From Thiotrichales bacterium (GTDB lineage Bacteria > Pseudomonadota > Gammaproteobacteria > JAABTG01): a DNA stretch of 40,990 nucleotides. Both the position numbers and the translations under genes were made by a program. The notes under the pieces are model-generated. The model worked only from the letters and a program-made list of their open reading frames with translations. It was not told the DNA's origin and ran no database searches. The first letter of the stretch is position 1. Each line of letters starts with the position of its first letter. Shown piece after piece: positions 32,617 through 40,990 of this stretch. The stretch lies in the NCBI GenBank assembly GCA_011389995.1, contig JAABTG010000030.1, positions 1 to 40,990 on the forward strand. The letters are read 5' to 3'.

Positions 32617-33273
32617 GTGGTTAGAGTCGTAGGTGGTCCCATATTGCACCCCCACGTGCCGCCGGGGGGCGCCATAGAGAAGTTCCTGGAGCAGTCTCAC
32701 CGGCGTACCTATCCGGCAAAGACCGTCATCATCAGCGCCGGGGACCATTCGGACGAGCTGTTCTACATCCTCGACGGCTCCGTCACCGTGCTCATGGAAG
32801 ACGACAACGGCCACGAGATCGTGCTCGCCTACCTCAACGAGGGGGACTTCTTCGGCGAACTCGGCCTGTTCGACGACGAGAAGAAACGCAGTGCCTGGGT
32901 GCGCGCCCGCACCAAGTGCGAAGTGGCGCAGATCAGCTACGACAAGCTCAAGAACATGTTCAACGACGAGTGCGAGATCCTGTTTCGCATGGCCTCGCAA
33001 CTCGCCATCCGCCTCAAGAACACCAGCCGCAAGGTCGGCGACCTCGCCTTCCTCGACGTCTCCGGCCGCGTCGCCCGGGCGCTCCTCGACCTCTGCAAGC
33101 AGCCCGATGCCATGACCCACCCCGACGGCATGCAGATCAAGGTGACCCGCCAGGAACTCGGCCGCATCGCCGGCTGTTCCCGGGAGATGGTGGGCCGGGT
33201 GCTGAAGGACCTGGAGGAGCGTCACCTCATCGAGGCCCACGGCAAGACTATCGTGGTCTACGGCACCCGTTAG
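32617..33273 (+). CDS. vfr: cAMP receptor protein, CRP/Vfr family
   Basis: 218-residue global transcription regulator from a GTG at 32617, with GGAGG 10 nt upstream. It closely follows E. coli CRP: the cAMP pocket [19 protein letters not shown] keeps the Gly, Glu, Arg and Ser ligands, and [20 protein letters not shown] keeps the Thr-Ser pair that contacts adenine, so it should bind cAMP. The helix-turn-helix is [20 protein letters not shown], and the C terminus is [11 protein letters not shown] as in E. coli. In Pseudomonas, Vfr controls type IV pili and surface responses, which fits the pilus locus here. The cyclase at 26984-28390 is a candidate cAMP source. The symbol vfr or crp is equally defensible. 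Confidence 0.95.
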   Translation: MVRVVGGPILHPHVPPGGAIEKFLEQSHRRTYPAKTVIISAGDHSDELFYILDGSVTVLMEDDNGHEIVLAYLNEGDFFGELGLFDDEKKRSAWVRARTKCEVAQISYDKLKNMFNDECEILFRMASQLAIRLKNTSRKVGDLAFLDVSGRVARALLDLCKQPDAMTHPDGMQIKVTRQELGRIAGCSREMVGRVLKDLEERHLIEAHGKTIVVYGTR

Positions 33274-33290
33274 ACGGCGAAGGCGGTTTT

Positions 33291-33386
33291 AACCACGAAA
33301 TACGCGAAAGATGCGAAAAGGAACCGGCCTGCGGGCTCTCCTGGCGTCTCTTTAAAATCTTCGCGTGTATAGTGCTTTTCGTGGCT
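33291..33386. repeat. 96-bp palindromic repeat, copy after crp/vfr (first)
   Basis: Left arm AACCACGAAATACGCGAAAG then ATGCGAAAAGG; right arm TCTTCGCGTGTATAGTGCTT then TTCGTGGCT. Interior includes GCGGGCTCTCCTGGCGTCTC. It begins 18 bp after the vfr stop codon, so its hairpin could act as the transcript end. Confidence 0.85.
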
Positions 33387-33405
33387 CAAAAGAGAAAAGC
33401 AGTGA

Positions 33406-33502
33406 AACTACGAAAGACGCGAAAGGCGCGAAAAGGGAACCGTTCGCGGGCTCTCCTGGCGTCTCTTTAAAACCTTCGCGTACTTTCGCGCCTTTCGTAG
33501 TT
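33406..33502. repeat. 97-bp palindromic repeat, copy after crp/vfr (second)
   Basis: Left arm AACTACGAAAGACGCGAAAG; right arm CCTTCGCGTACTTTCGCGCC then TTTCGTAGTT. Its interior shares GCGGGCTCTCCTGGCGTCTC with the first copy, so the pair derives from one duplication. Same family as 30132-30227. Confidence 0.87.
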
Positions 33503-33591
33503 CAAAAAGTGTTTTTTATCCATCCGAGGGTTCTGCAAAGCCTGGAGGCCGGGTTACTGGCTCCCCAACCTTCTCCTCTCCAAATTTTTGT

Positions 33592-33616
33592 GTTATTTCG
33601 TGTGTTTCGTGGTTCC
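33592..33616 (-). repeat. half repeat arm forming the 3' end of trpC
   Basis: On the minus strand this reads GAACCACGAAACACACGAAA then TAACA, a left-arm-like piece of the same family. It supplies the last codons (TTKHTK) and the stop of trpC. No matching right arm is evident within 100 bp; the gap 33503-33591 shows no other feature. Confidence 0.65.
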
Positions 33617-34432
33617 AAATGTCTTATCTGACCCCTGGCTGAACAGATCCGCCAGCCTGGCGCCGGGGTCCTCGGCGCGCATGAAGGCCTCGCCCACCAG
33701 GAAGGTCTGCACACCGGCGGCCCGCATGCGGGCCACGTCTGCGGGCTCATGGATACCGCTCTCCGTCACCACCACGCGGCCCGCGGGGACCTGCTCCAGC
33801 AGGTCCAGGGTGGTCTCCAGGCGGGTGTTGAAGGTGCGCAGGTCGCGGTTGTTGATGCCCACCAGGGGGGTGTCCAGGACCAGGGCCCGATCCAGTTCCC
33901 CGGCATCGTGGACCTCCACCAGGATATCCATGCCAAGCTCCGTGGCCAGGAGCGCCAGCTCGTGCAACCGGGCGTCGTCGAGGGCGGCCACGATGAGCAG
34001 GATGCAGTCCGCCCCCATGGCCCGTGCCTCGTAGACCTGGTAGGCGTCGATCATGAAATCCTTGCGCAGGATGGGCAGGGAGCAGGCCTCCAGGGCCTCG
34101 CGCAGATATTCCTCGCCACCCTGGAAGAATTCGCGATCCGTGAGTACCGACAGGCAGGTGGCGCCGCCGCGCTCATAGCTGGCGGCGATGGCCGCGGGGT
34201 CAAAATCCGCCCGCAACAGGCCACGGGAGGGCGAGGCCTTTTTCACCTCGGCGATGATGGCCGGCCGCCCGGCCTGGATACGGGCACGGATGGCGCGGGC
34301 GAAGGGGCGCACGGGGGGCGCGAATTCCAGCCGCCGCCGCAGCTCGGATACCGGCAGGCGCTCTGCCTGTTCCGCCACCTCCGCCAGCTTGTGGGCCAGG
34401 ATCTTTCGCAGGATGTCCGGGGTGTCCGTCAT
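33593..34432 (-). CDS. trpC: indole-3-glycerol phosphate synthase TrpC
   Basis: Tryptophan biosynthesis enzyme, a TIM barrel that closes the indole ring of carboxyphenylaminodeoxyribulose phosphate. 279 residues: [20 protein letters not shown], then [20 protein letters not shown] (catalytic Lys), [74 protein letters not shown] and [14 protein letters not shown]. The normal protein would end shortly after RLADLFSQG; the extra residues to TTKHTK come from a repeat arm that replaced the original 3' end. The catalytic part is intact. In the minus-strand trp group it follows an inserted polytopic protein gene. It is convergent with vfr across the repeat block. Confidence 0.96.
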   Translation of the reverse strand: MTDTPDILRKILAHKLAEVAEQAERLPVSELRRRLEFAPPVRPFARAIRARIQAGRPAIIAEVKKASPSRGLLRADFDPAAIAASYERGGATCLSVLTDREFFQGGEEYLREALEACSLPILRKDFMIDAYQVYEARAMGADCILLIVAALDDARLHELALLATELGMDILVEVHDAGELDRALVLDTPLVGINNRDLRTFNTRLETTLDLLEQVPAGRVVVTESGIHEPADVARMRAAGVQTFLVGEAFMRAEDPGARLADLFSQGSDKTFGTTKHTK

Positions 34433-34496
34433 GGTCGGGCTTCTCGTCGCTGCCTCGTTGGAGATCGTGGGTGGATTCTACCAGCCGTATCCGCCA

Positions 34497-36446
34497 TCAG
34501 GGTCGCAGGCCGATCGGGGGCCCGGCGGAAGGCGCGATGGCTGCCGGTCCGGGTTTCGCCGCCAGGGGACGGTACGCCTCTTCCCGCAGGCGGCGGTAGT
34601 CTCGTCGCAGCGCCGGGGCCCAGGTGTGCGCCGCGGGCGCCATATCCTCCAGTGCGGCCCGCGCCGCGGCAGTCGCCCCCGCATCGAGCAAGAGCCGGAC
34701 CGCGCGTAATGCCGGCTGCGGTCGCGCGGGGCGCAGGGCATGGGCCGCCAGGAACTGCTCGGCGGCGACCCGGGGCTGGCCGGCCTCGGCCGCCAGCCGT
34801 GCCCTCAGCAGGGCCAGGTTCCAGCGGTGCCGGGGCCGCTGAAAATGAGTCTGGCGCCCAAGATAATCCAATAATAAGGCCGTGGGAAAGGCGGGGCACC
34901 TGCCCTGCTCCACGGCCGTCACCAGCATGTTGAGGGCGTTGATGGCGTACGGCGTGTCGCGCAACGCCCGGCGGGGCCACCGGGAGGCCGGCAGCACCTG
35001 TCCCCCGTGGCAGGCGACGGCGAGACGCTGGATAGCCACGGCGGCGCCATGGTGGCCGGCGGCGGGGGTGGCCGCGGCCTTTGCCATGTGGGCCAGGGCC
35101 TGCTCGGGGCGGCCGGCGGCCAGGTAGAGATTGGCGGTGGAGGTGTGGACCCGCAGGGACCCGGGATGGGCCTGGAGGTGGTAATCCAGCAGGCTCGCCT
35201 TGGTGCTCCAGATGTCCGCCCGCGCCGCGGTGAGTGCCAGGTTGGCGGCCACCATGAGCACCAGGGCCAGGAGGAGCAGCGGGCGCAGCCGGTCCACCCT
35301 CGCCATCAGCGCCGGCACCGTGGCGGCCATGCCCATGAGGAGACCCGTGGCCGGCAGGTAGTTGCGGTGCTCGAAATAGAGCTCCAGGGGCAACACCGTG
35401 GATTCCACCAGATGGGCCGTCATGAAGAACACCAGCCCGCCCAGCAAGGGCCCGACGGCCCGCCGGCGCAGGCGCCAGGCGAGGGGCGGGATGATGAGCC
35501 AGGCCAGCAGGAGCAGACCGGGAAAGGGGGGCGCGAAGGGCCGGGTCAGCACCGTCTGGTCGTCGTGGTAGATGCCGAGGGCCGAGCCACCGGGCAGGGA
35601 GAACAGGTTGAGCAGGTAGTCCACCAGGATCCAGGCCTGGGTCAGCAGCCGCTGGCCGACGTCGAAGGGGCGTTGGGAGTAGATCCCCTGCAGCCAGCCC
35701 GGGTGGGTCATGAGGAATCCCAGGGCCAGCAGCGCGGGCACCGCGGCGGCCAGGCCGAGGAGCAGCAGGAGAGGCCTGCGGGCGTCGCCCAATGCGGCAA
35801 AGCGCAGGAAGAAGGCCTCCAGCACCAGCACCAGGACCGGCAGCATTACCCCGTTCTCCTTGCTGAGGGCGGCCAGGGGCCAGCATAGGAGAAGGACGAG
35901 GGCCACCATAACCCAGCCGCGACGCCGGCCGGCCGCCAGGTGGTCGCGGCCCGCCACGTAGAGGAGCAGGCCGGCCAGGGTGAACAGGGTGGCGAGCTGG
36001 GCCATGCGCTGCACGGTGTACAGTACGGTGCTCACCATCAGCGGCGCGCTGAGCCAGAAGGCGGCCACCCCCAGGGCCAGCCACCACGCCCGGGGACCCG
36101 GTGCCAGGTGCGGCCGGTCCAGCAGCCTGCCCGTCAGCCAGAACAGCACGGCGCCGCACAGCAGGTGGATCATCAGGTTGTGGTACTTGAGGGAGGGGAC
36201 GCGGCCGCCATGGAGGACCTGGTCGGCGAGGAAGCTGGCCATGGCGACGGGGCGGTGCAGGGGGCGTTCGCCGTAACCGGTGATCACCTCCAGGGCGCCC
36301 GCCTGCCCCGCACCGTAGGCGCTCAGCACCTCGAGGTTGGCGACGTCATCCAGCACCAGGGGGCCGCCGAGGCCCGGCCAGTAGGCGAGGGCCGTGGCCA
36401 GCAGCAGTGGTGCCAGCAGGAGACAGGGGGCGGCGGCGCGGTTCAC
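34497..36446 (-). CDS. polytopic membrane protein with C-terminal TPRs (TMTC/GT-C-like)
   Basis: About 649 residues from a GTG at 36446; the frame opens at 36530 inside trpD, so the start is uncertain. The N-terminal 420 residues carry about ten membrane segments. After the first comes GPLVLDDVANLEVLSAYG, with acidic residues placed as in GT-C glycosyltransferases. Further landmarks are RPLHRPVAMASFLADQVLHG, LSKENGVMLPVLVLVLEAFF and LELYFEHRNYLPATGLLMGM. The C-terminal 220 residues are TPR-like (RVHTSTANLYLAAGRPEQAL). This plan is shared with TMTC-type O-mannosyltransferases and with proteins linked to surface glycosylation, so it might glycosylate pilin or other exported proteins; this is inference. 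It interrupts the usual trpD-trpC adjacency. Confidence 0.78.
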   Translation of the reverse strand: MNRAAAPCLLLAPLLLATALAYWPGLGGPLVLDDVANLEVLSAYGAGQAGALEVITGYGERPLHRPVAMASFLADQVLHGGRVPSLKYHNLMIHLLCGAVLFWLTGRLLDRPHLAPGPRAWWLALGVAAFWLSAPLMVSTVLYTVQRMAQLATLFTLAGLLLYVAGRDHLAAGRRRGWVMVALVLLLCWPLAALSKENGVMLPVLVLVLEAFFLRFAALGDARRPLLLLLGLAAAVPALLALGFLMTHPGWLQGIYSQRPFDVGQRLLTQAWILVDYLLNLFSLPGGSALGIYHDDQTVLTRPFAPPFPGLLLLAWLIIPPLAWRLRRRAVGPLLGGLVFFMTAHLVESTVLPLELYFEHRNYLPATGLLMGMAATVPALMARVDRLRPLLLLALVLMVAANLALTAARADIWSTKASLLDYHLQAHPGSLRVHTSTANLYLAAGRPEQALAHMAKAAATPAAGHHGAAVAIQRLAVACHGGQVLPASRWPRRALRDTPYAINALNMLVTAVEQGRCPAFPTALLLDYLGRQTHFQRPRHRWNLALLRARLAAEAGQPRVAAEQFLAAHALRPARPQPALRAVRLLLDAGATAAARAALEDMAPAAHTWAPALRRDYRRLREEAYRPLAAKPGPAAIAPSAGPPIGLRP

Positions 36447-36468
36447 TCCGGGACCACGCCGCTGGCGC

Positions 36469-37494
<1,026 letters not shown>

Positions 37495-37511
37495 GGGGTT
37501 CCCGTAGACGA

Positions 37512-38099
37512 TCAGTTGAGGGGGCGGTTAAGGAAGTTCCGCAGCAGGTCGTGGCCGTGGGCGGTGAGGATGGACTCGGGGTGGAATTGCACCCCCTCCA
37601 CGGCCAGCTCGCGATGGCGAAAGCCCATGATCTCGTCGCGCCGGCCCGCCTCGTCCTCGGTCCACGCCGTGACCTCCAGGCATGCCGGCAGGCTCGCCTC
37701 GTCCACCACCAGGGAGTGATAGCGGGTGGCCTCGAAGGGGTTTTCGAGGCCGGCGAATACGCCCTGGCCGGTGTGGTGAATCATGGAGGTCTTGCCGTGC
37801 ATGATATGTTTGGCATGGACCACATGGCCGCCGTAGACCTGTCCGACGGACTGGTGTCCGAGGCACACCCCCAGGATGGGCACGCGGCCGGCGAAGCGGC
37901 GGATCACCTCCATGGAGACGCCGGCCTCGTTAGGCGTGCAGGGGCCGGGGGAGATGACGATGCGCTCGGGTGCGAGGCCTTCGATGTCCGCCACCGACAC
38001 CTTGTCGTTGCGGCGTACCTCGACTTGTGCGCCCAGTTCGCCGAAGTACTGCACCAGGTTGTAGGTGAAAGAGTCGTAGTTGTCGATCATCAGCAGCAT
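37512..38099 (-). CDS. trpG: anthranilate synthase glutamine amidotransferase TrpG/PabA
   Basis: Class I glutamine amidotransferase that supplies ammonia to anthranilate synthase (and often to aminodeoxychorismate synthase). 195 residues: [33 protein letters not shown], the nucleophile in [29 protein letters not shown], and the His-Glu pair in [16 protein letters not shown]. It is first in a minus-strand trp group (trpG, trpD, TPR gene, trpC); trpE is not adjacent within the window. It is divergent from the MscS-family gene. Confidence 0.96.
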   Translation of the reverse strand: MLLMIDNYDSFTYNLVQYFGELGAQVEVRRNDKVSVADIEGLAPERIVISPGPCTPNEAGVSMEVIRRFAGRVPILGVCLGHQSVGQVYGGHVVHAKHIMHGKTSMIHHTGQGVFAGLENPFEATRYHSLVVDEASLPACLEVTAWTEDEAGRRDEIMGFRHRELAVEGVQFHPESILTAHGHDLLRNFLNRPLN

Positions 38100-38322
38100 G
38101 GGGGTGCAACCTTGGAATGGTGTCGGCGTTTGGGTCGTTGTTTTGGGGTTTGGTCCCCGCCGTGGGTTAATCTATGGCTACAGCTGGCAGGGATCCTGAA
38201 GACGCAAGGTTAGCAGATTATCCGCACCACCAAGCAGGTCGGGTCCCGCCCGGCCTGGCCCGTGGCGGCCCGCCGCTGCATCCGACGGGCCTTCCCAGAA
38301 CAGCCGTCCCCCGGGGGTCGTT
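38100..38322. other. divergent intergenic region trpG/mscS-type gene
   Basis: 223 bp with no supported gene. It must contain the promoters of the trpG operon and the channel gene. I see no convincing attenuator peptide with tandem Trp codons and no clear terminator hairpin for trpG, so no regulatory call is made. Confidence 0.3.
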
Positions 38323-40767
38323 GTGAAGAAATCGATGTATGTCGCCCGCCGCGGGCCCATGGGGGCATTTCCCGGGCGTCTCCTGTGCTGGCGCCGCCTG
38401 TTGGGAGTCTGGCTCCTGGGGGCGGTGGCCCTTGTGGCCCTCGCCCAGGCGCCCACCAACGAACAGGTCCTGAAGGCGGAGGAACGCCTGAAGGAGCTGG
38501 GTAACGCCGCCGAGACCATCACCGTGGCCACCAGCTCCGAGGTGTTCGAACAGTTGCGGGTGGAGATCGAAGAAGAGCGCACCCGGGCGCTGCGCTGCGT
38601 CGCCGACGCGGAGGCCGCCATCGCGCGTTTGAAGAAGGAGCAGGAGATCCTCAAGCCGGCGGGCCCGGTGCCGGCCCCCGCCACCGATGGCGCGACGAAT
38701 GGCGCGGCGGCAACCCCGGCCGCGCCGACCGTGCCCGAGTCCGAGGCCCTGGCACAGCGCCGCCAGACACTCAAGACGGAGCTGGCGGACCTCGAGGAAC
38801 GCCTGGCCCTGTGCCGCCTGCTCACCCTGCGGGCCGAGGAATTGCTGCAGACCGTCAATGCCGTCCAGCAACGCAAGCTGGCCCAACGCCTGCTGGCACG
38901 CGGCCCCCATGTTCTGGAAGTGGTGTCCGCCAACATCTACCATCCCGACCGTTGGGGAACTTCCATCGCCGAACTGACCCGCCGCGCCACCAGCCTGGAT
39001 GGCCTTGAGGTCGGCGACATACTGGTGGTGGTGGCAGTCGGCCTGCTGGGCTTCCTGGGGGGCGGGGTCATACGCCGGCGCATCACCGGCCGGGACCTTG
39101 GCATGGTCGCGCCGGCCACCGCCGTGGGCCGCCTGAGCTGGTCCCTCAGGTCCTGCGGCGCTCAACAGGCGCCGGTGATCCTGACCCTCGCCCTGGCGAG
39201 TGCCGCCCTGTGGTTGACTACCCGGGGCGGCAGCGAGCAGCCTTTCATCGCCTATCTGGCCTATGGCCTGCTCATGCTGGCGGTGGCCTTCCTGCTGACC
39301 CGGGCGTTGTTGAAGCCCTGCCCCCCGGCGGAGCCGGTATTCGGCCTGGCGGAGGATATCGCCTTTCCGTTGAGCCAGCGCCTTCAGGTGCTGTGGCTGG
39401 TGATGCTGGTGGGCAGCATGCTGTTCTATACCCCCCTGGTGGATACCCTCCACGAGGATGTCTACCTGCTGGCCCGGGACATCTACATCGCCTTCGTGGT
39501 GGCCAACACCGTGTGGGTCATCTGGCTGGCGGGCCATCTCGAGTACTTCCGCAAGCACTGGCTGGTGCGGGGGGGGCTGGTACTGGGCTTCGTCGCCATC
39601 CTCGGCGCCGAGCTCCTCGGCTACCGTAACCTCGCCGGCAGCGTGATGAGGAGCGCGCTCCAGACCCTGTTCGCCGTCGGTGGATTGGCGGTGCTGCTGC
39701 AGATGGTGGAGGAGGCCTTCGACAGCCTCGACGAGGGCAGGGGCCGGCTCGCCGCCGCCATTCGCCGCATCCTGGGGATCGGCGTGGGGGATTACGTGCC
39801 GGGCATCGGCTGGCTGCGGCTGCTCCTCATCCTCATGTTGTGGGTGGGCCTGGCCGCCCTGCTGCTCAACATCTGGGGCCTCTCCGACGACGGCTTCAGG
39901 CTCATCTACCGCTATATCTCCGAAGGCTTCGACATCGGCAATTTCCGGGTGGTGCCGGGGGAACTGCTGGGGGCGGTGCTGGTGTTCGCCCTCATGCTGA
40001 CCTTCATCGGCTGGTTCAAGAACCAGCTGGACCAGCGCTGGCTGGCGAAGGTGCGCATGGACCGGGGGGCCAAGGAGGCCCTGGTGACCACCAGCGGCTA
40101 CGTGGGCATCGCCATCGCCGTGCTGGTGGCCCTGTCCATGGCGGGCCTCCAGCTGACCAATCTGGCCCTTATCGCCGGTGCCCTGTCGGTGGGTATCGGT
40201 TTCGGTCTGCAGAACGTGGTCAACAACTTCGTGTCCGGCCTCATCCTGCTCATGGAGCGTCCCATACGTACCGGCGACTGGATCGTAGTGGGGGCCACCC
40301 AGGGTTACGTCAAGCGCATCAGCATCCGTTCCACCCGCATCCAGACCTTCGACCGCGCCGACGTCATCGTGCCCAATTCGGAGATCATCTCCAATCAGGT
40401 GACCAACTGGATGCTCTCCGACCCTTACGGCCGGCTCAAGATGCAGGTGGGGGTGGCCTACGGCTCGGATGTGGAGAAGGTGCAGGAGATCATGGAGAAG
40501 GCCGCCTACGACCATCCCCTGGTGGTCCACGGCATCATCGGCCTGATGGACCCCAAGGTGGTGTTCACCGGCTTCGGCGACAGCTCCCTGGATTTCGAGT
40601 TGTGGTGCATGTTGCGGGAGGTGGACATGCAGTTGTCGGTGAAGAGCGACCTGTTTTTCACCATCGAGAAGGCCTTCCGCGAGCATGACATCGAGATCCC
40701 CTTTCCCCAGCGTGACCTCCACGTCCGCACCTGGCCCCCCCCATCAACAAACCCACCCGAAGGGTGA
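38323..40767 (+). CDS. large MscS-family mechanosensitive channel
   Basis: 814 residues from the GTG at 38323, with GGGGG 5 nt upstream (an ATG at 38335 is an alternative). Signal-like hydrophobic segment LLGVWLLGAVALVALAQA, then a periplasmic coiled-coil-rich region (about 45-200, with an alanine/proline linker near 115-135). About nine to ten membrane segments follow from residue 230, and the MscS core comes near residues 590-780. The pore helix is LALIAGALSVGIGFGLQNVV with the following NNFVSGLILLMERPIRTGDW, and the beta domain contains VIVPNSEIISNQVTNW. The size and extra helices resemble MscK/YbdG-like relatives rather than small MscS. It protects against osmotic downshock. It stands alone, divergent from the trp group. 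Confidence 0.93.
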   Translation: MKKSMYVARRGPMGAFPGRLLCWRRLLGVWLLGAVALVALAQAPTNEQVLKAEERLKELGNAAETITVATSSEVFEQLRVEIEEERTRALRCVADAEAAIARLKKEQEILKPAGPVPAPATDGATNGAAATPAAPTVPESEALAQRRQTLKTELADLEERLALCRLLTLRAEELLQTVNAVQQRKLAQRLLARGPHVLEVVSANIYHPDRWGTSIAELTRRATSLDGLEVGDILVVVAVGLLGFLGGGVIRRRITGRDLGMVAPATAVGRLSWSLRSCGAQQAPVILTLALASAALWLTTRGGSEQPFIAYLAYGLLMLAVAFLLTRALLKPCPPAEPVFGLAEDIAFPLSQRLQVLWLVMLVGSMLFYTPLVDTLHEDVYLLARDIYIAFVVANTVWVIWLAGHLEYFRKHWLVRGGLVLGFVAILGAELLGYRNLAGSVMRSALQTLFAVGGLAVLLQMVEEAFDSLDEGRGRLAAAIRRILGIGVGDYVPGIGWLRLLLILMLWVGLAALLLNIWGLSDDGFRLIYRYISEGFDIGNFRVVPGELLGAVLVFALMLTFIGWFKNQLDQRWLAKVRMDRGAKEALVTTSGYVGIAIAVLVALSMAGLQLTNLALIAGALSVGIGFGLQNVVNNFVSGLILLMERPIRTGDWIVVGATQGYVKRISIRSTRIQTFDRADVIVPNSEIISNQVTNWMLSDPYGRLKMQVGVAYGSDVEKVQEIMEKAAYDHPLVVHGIIGLMDPKVVFTGFGDSSLDFELWCMLREVDMQLSVKSDLFFTIEKAFREHDIEIPFPQRDLHVRTWPPPSTNPPEG

Positions 40768-40773
40768 CCGTGT

Positions 40774-40990
40774 CCCTCCCCCACAAAGTGGGGGAGCCGG
40801 AGGGGGAAAACAACGCAGGCAGCCCCCACTAACGCCCGGGTATTTCCCCTCCCCGACCCTCCCCACTCGTGGGGAGGGAGTAAGCGCGTCGCAGGACCCG
40901 CCGAGGTCTATCCCCTCCCCAGCCCTCCCCACAAGTGGGGAGGGAGGTCGGAGTATCCCACAAGTGGGGAGGGAGGTCGGAGGCATCCAC
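40774..40990. repeat. cluster of CCCTCCCCAC/GTGGGGAGGG palindromes
   Basis: Downstream of the channel gene are several GC hairpins of one family. CTCCCCCAC AAA GTGGGGGAG (40776-40796) has a perfect 9-bp stem. CCCTCCCCAC and GTGGGGAGGG flank a two-base loop at 40857-40878, and occur again with loop AA at 40923-40944. A partial copy, CCCACAAGTGGGGAGGGAGG (40957 onward), repeats the previous unit and its GTCGGAG tail with a 29-bp offset. The first may serve as the transcript end of the channel gene. The array continues past the window edge. Confidence 0.8.

Noticed and set aside
38100..38322. trp attenuator before trpG
   Set aside because: No short ORF with tandem Trp codons and no alternative hairpins with a T-run were found.
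38218..40722. 834-codon open frame opposite the MscS-family gene
   Set aside because: An antisense shadow of a well-supported channel gene; the product is His/Gln-rich with no recognisable domain.
40774..40990. Regular repeats at the window end as a CRISPR array
   Set aside because: The units are palindromes at irregular spacing with no unique spacers of constant length and no cas genes.

Overview
The window looks like chromosome of a GC-rich gammaproteobacterium, probably a Chromatiales or Ectothiorhodospiraceae-like relative. The evidence is gammaproteobacterial-type MetK, MetF and CRP/Vfr proteins, an S-adenosylhomocysteine (SAH) riboswitch before ahcY, an MSHA-type pilus locus, a PEP-CTERM protein, and a trpG-trpD-trpC-vfr-osmC gene order like that of Pseudomonas. 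This assignment is inference; there is no rRNA gene and the species cannot be named.

Layout. (1) 1-5075, methyl cycle: the 5' part of transketolase on the minus strand, then metK, ahcY and metF on the plus strand. ahcY has a clear SAH riboswitch and metK has a structured leader. (2) 5165-22410, one long plus-strand unit with mostly overlapping genes: a sigma-54-dependent response regulator, then MSHA-like pilus genes mshM (with a SPOR-like tail), mshL secretin, mshN, mshE, mshG, mshI-, mshJ- and mshK-like genes, a 1281-residue PilX-like minor pilin with tandem repeats, and a prepilin. (3) 22407-25202, minus strand: a PEP-CTERM-type secreted protein and a membrane histidine kinase. Between them lie a -24/-12 promoter and two copies of a 17-bp box. 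(4) 25447-30096: an ABC-2 permease and a membrane-anchored helical protein, a minus-strand class III adenylate cyclase, a probable major pilin and an ABC ATPase. (5) 30100-31100: repeats, a GxxExxY-family gene sitting inside a repeat copy, and a small unknown gene. (6) 31255-38099: a PAS/degenerate-GGDEF protein, an OsmC-like protein divergent from CRP/Vfr, and trpC, trpD and trpG on the minus strand, with a polytopic TPR protein gene inserted between trpC and trpD. (7) 38323-40767: a large MscS-family channel, followed by a palindrome-rich tail.

How it may work together (inference). Regions 2-4 read as one surface-adhesion module: an MSHA-type pilus machine, its pilins, a possible giant tip adhesin, an ABC transporter reminiscent of Myxococcus PilH/PilI, and a PrsK/PrsR-like kinase and regulator pair bracketing the pilus genes. 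MshE carries the c-di-GMP-binding MshEN motif, while a membrane cyclase and a cAMP-competent CRP/Vfr lie nearby, so two second messengers could feed into the system. The strongest unusual signals are the PEP-CTERM gene's regulatory region, the giant repeat-bearing minor pilin, and the GxxExxY gene embedded within its own repeat family.
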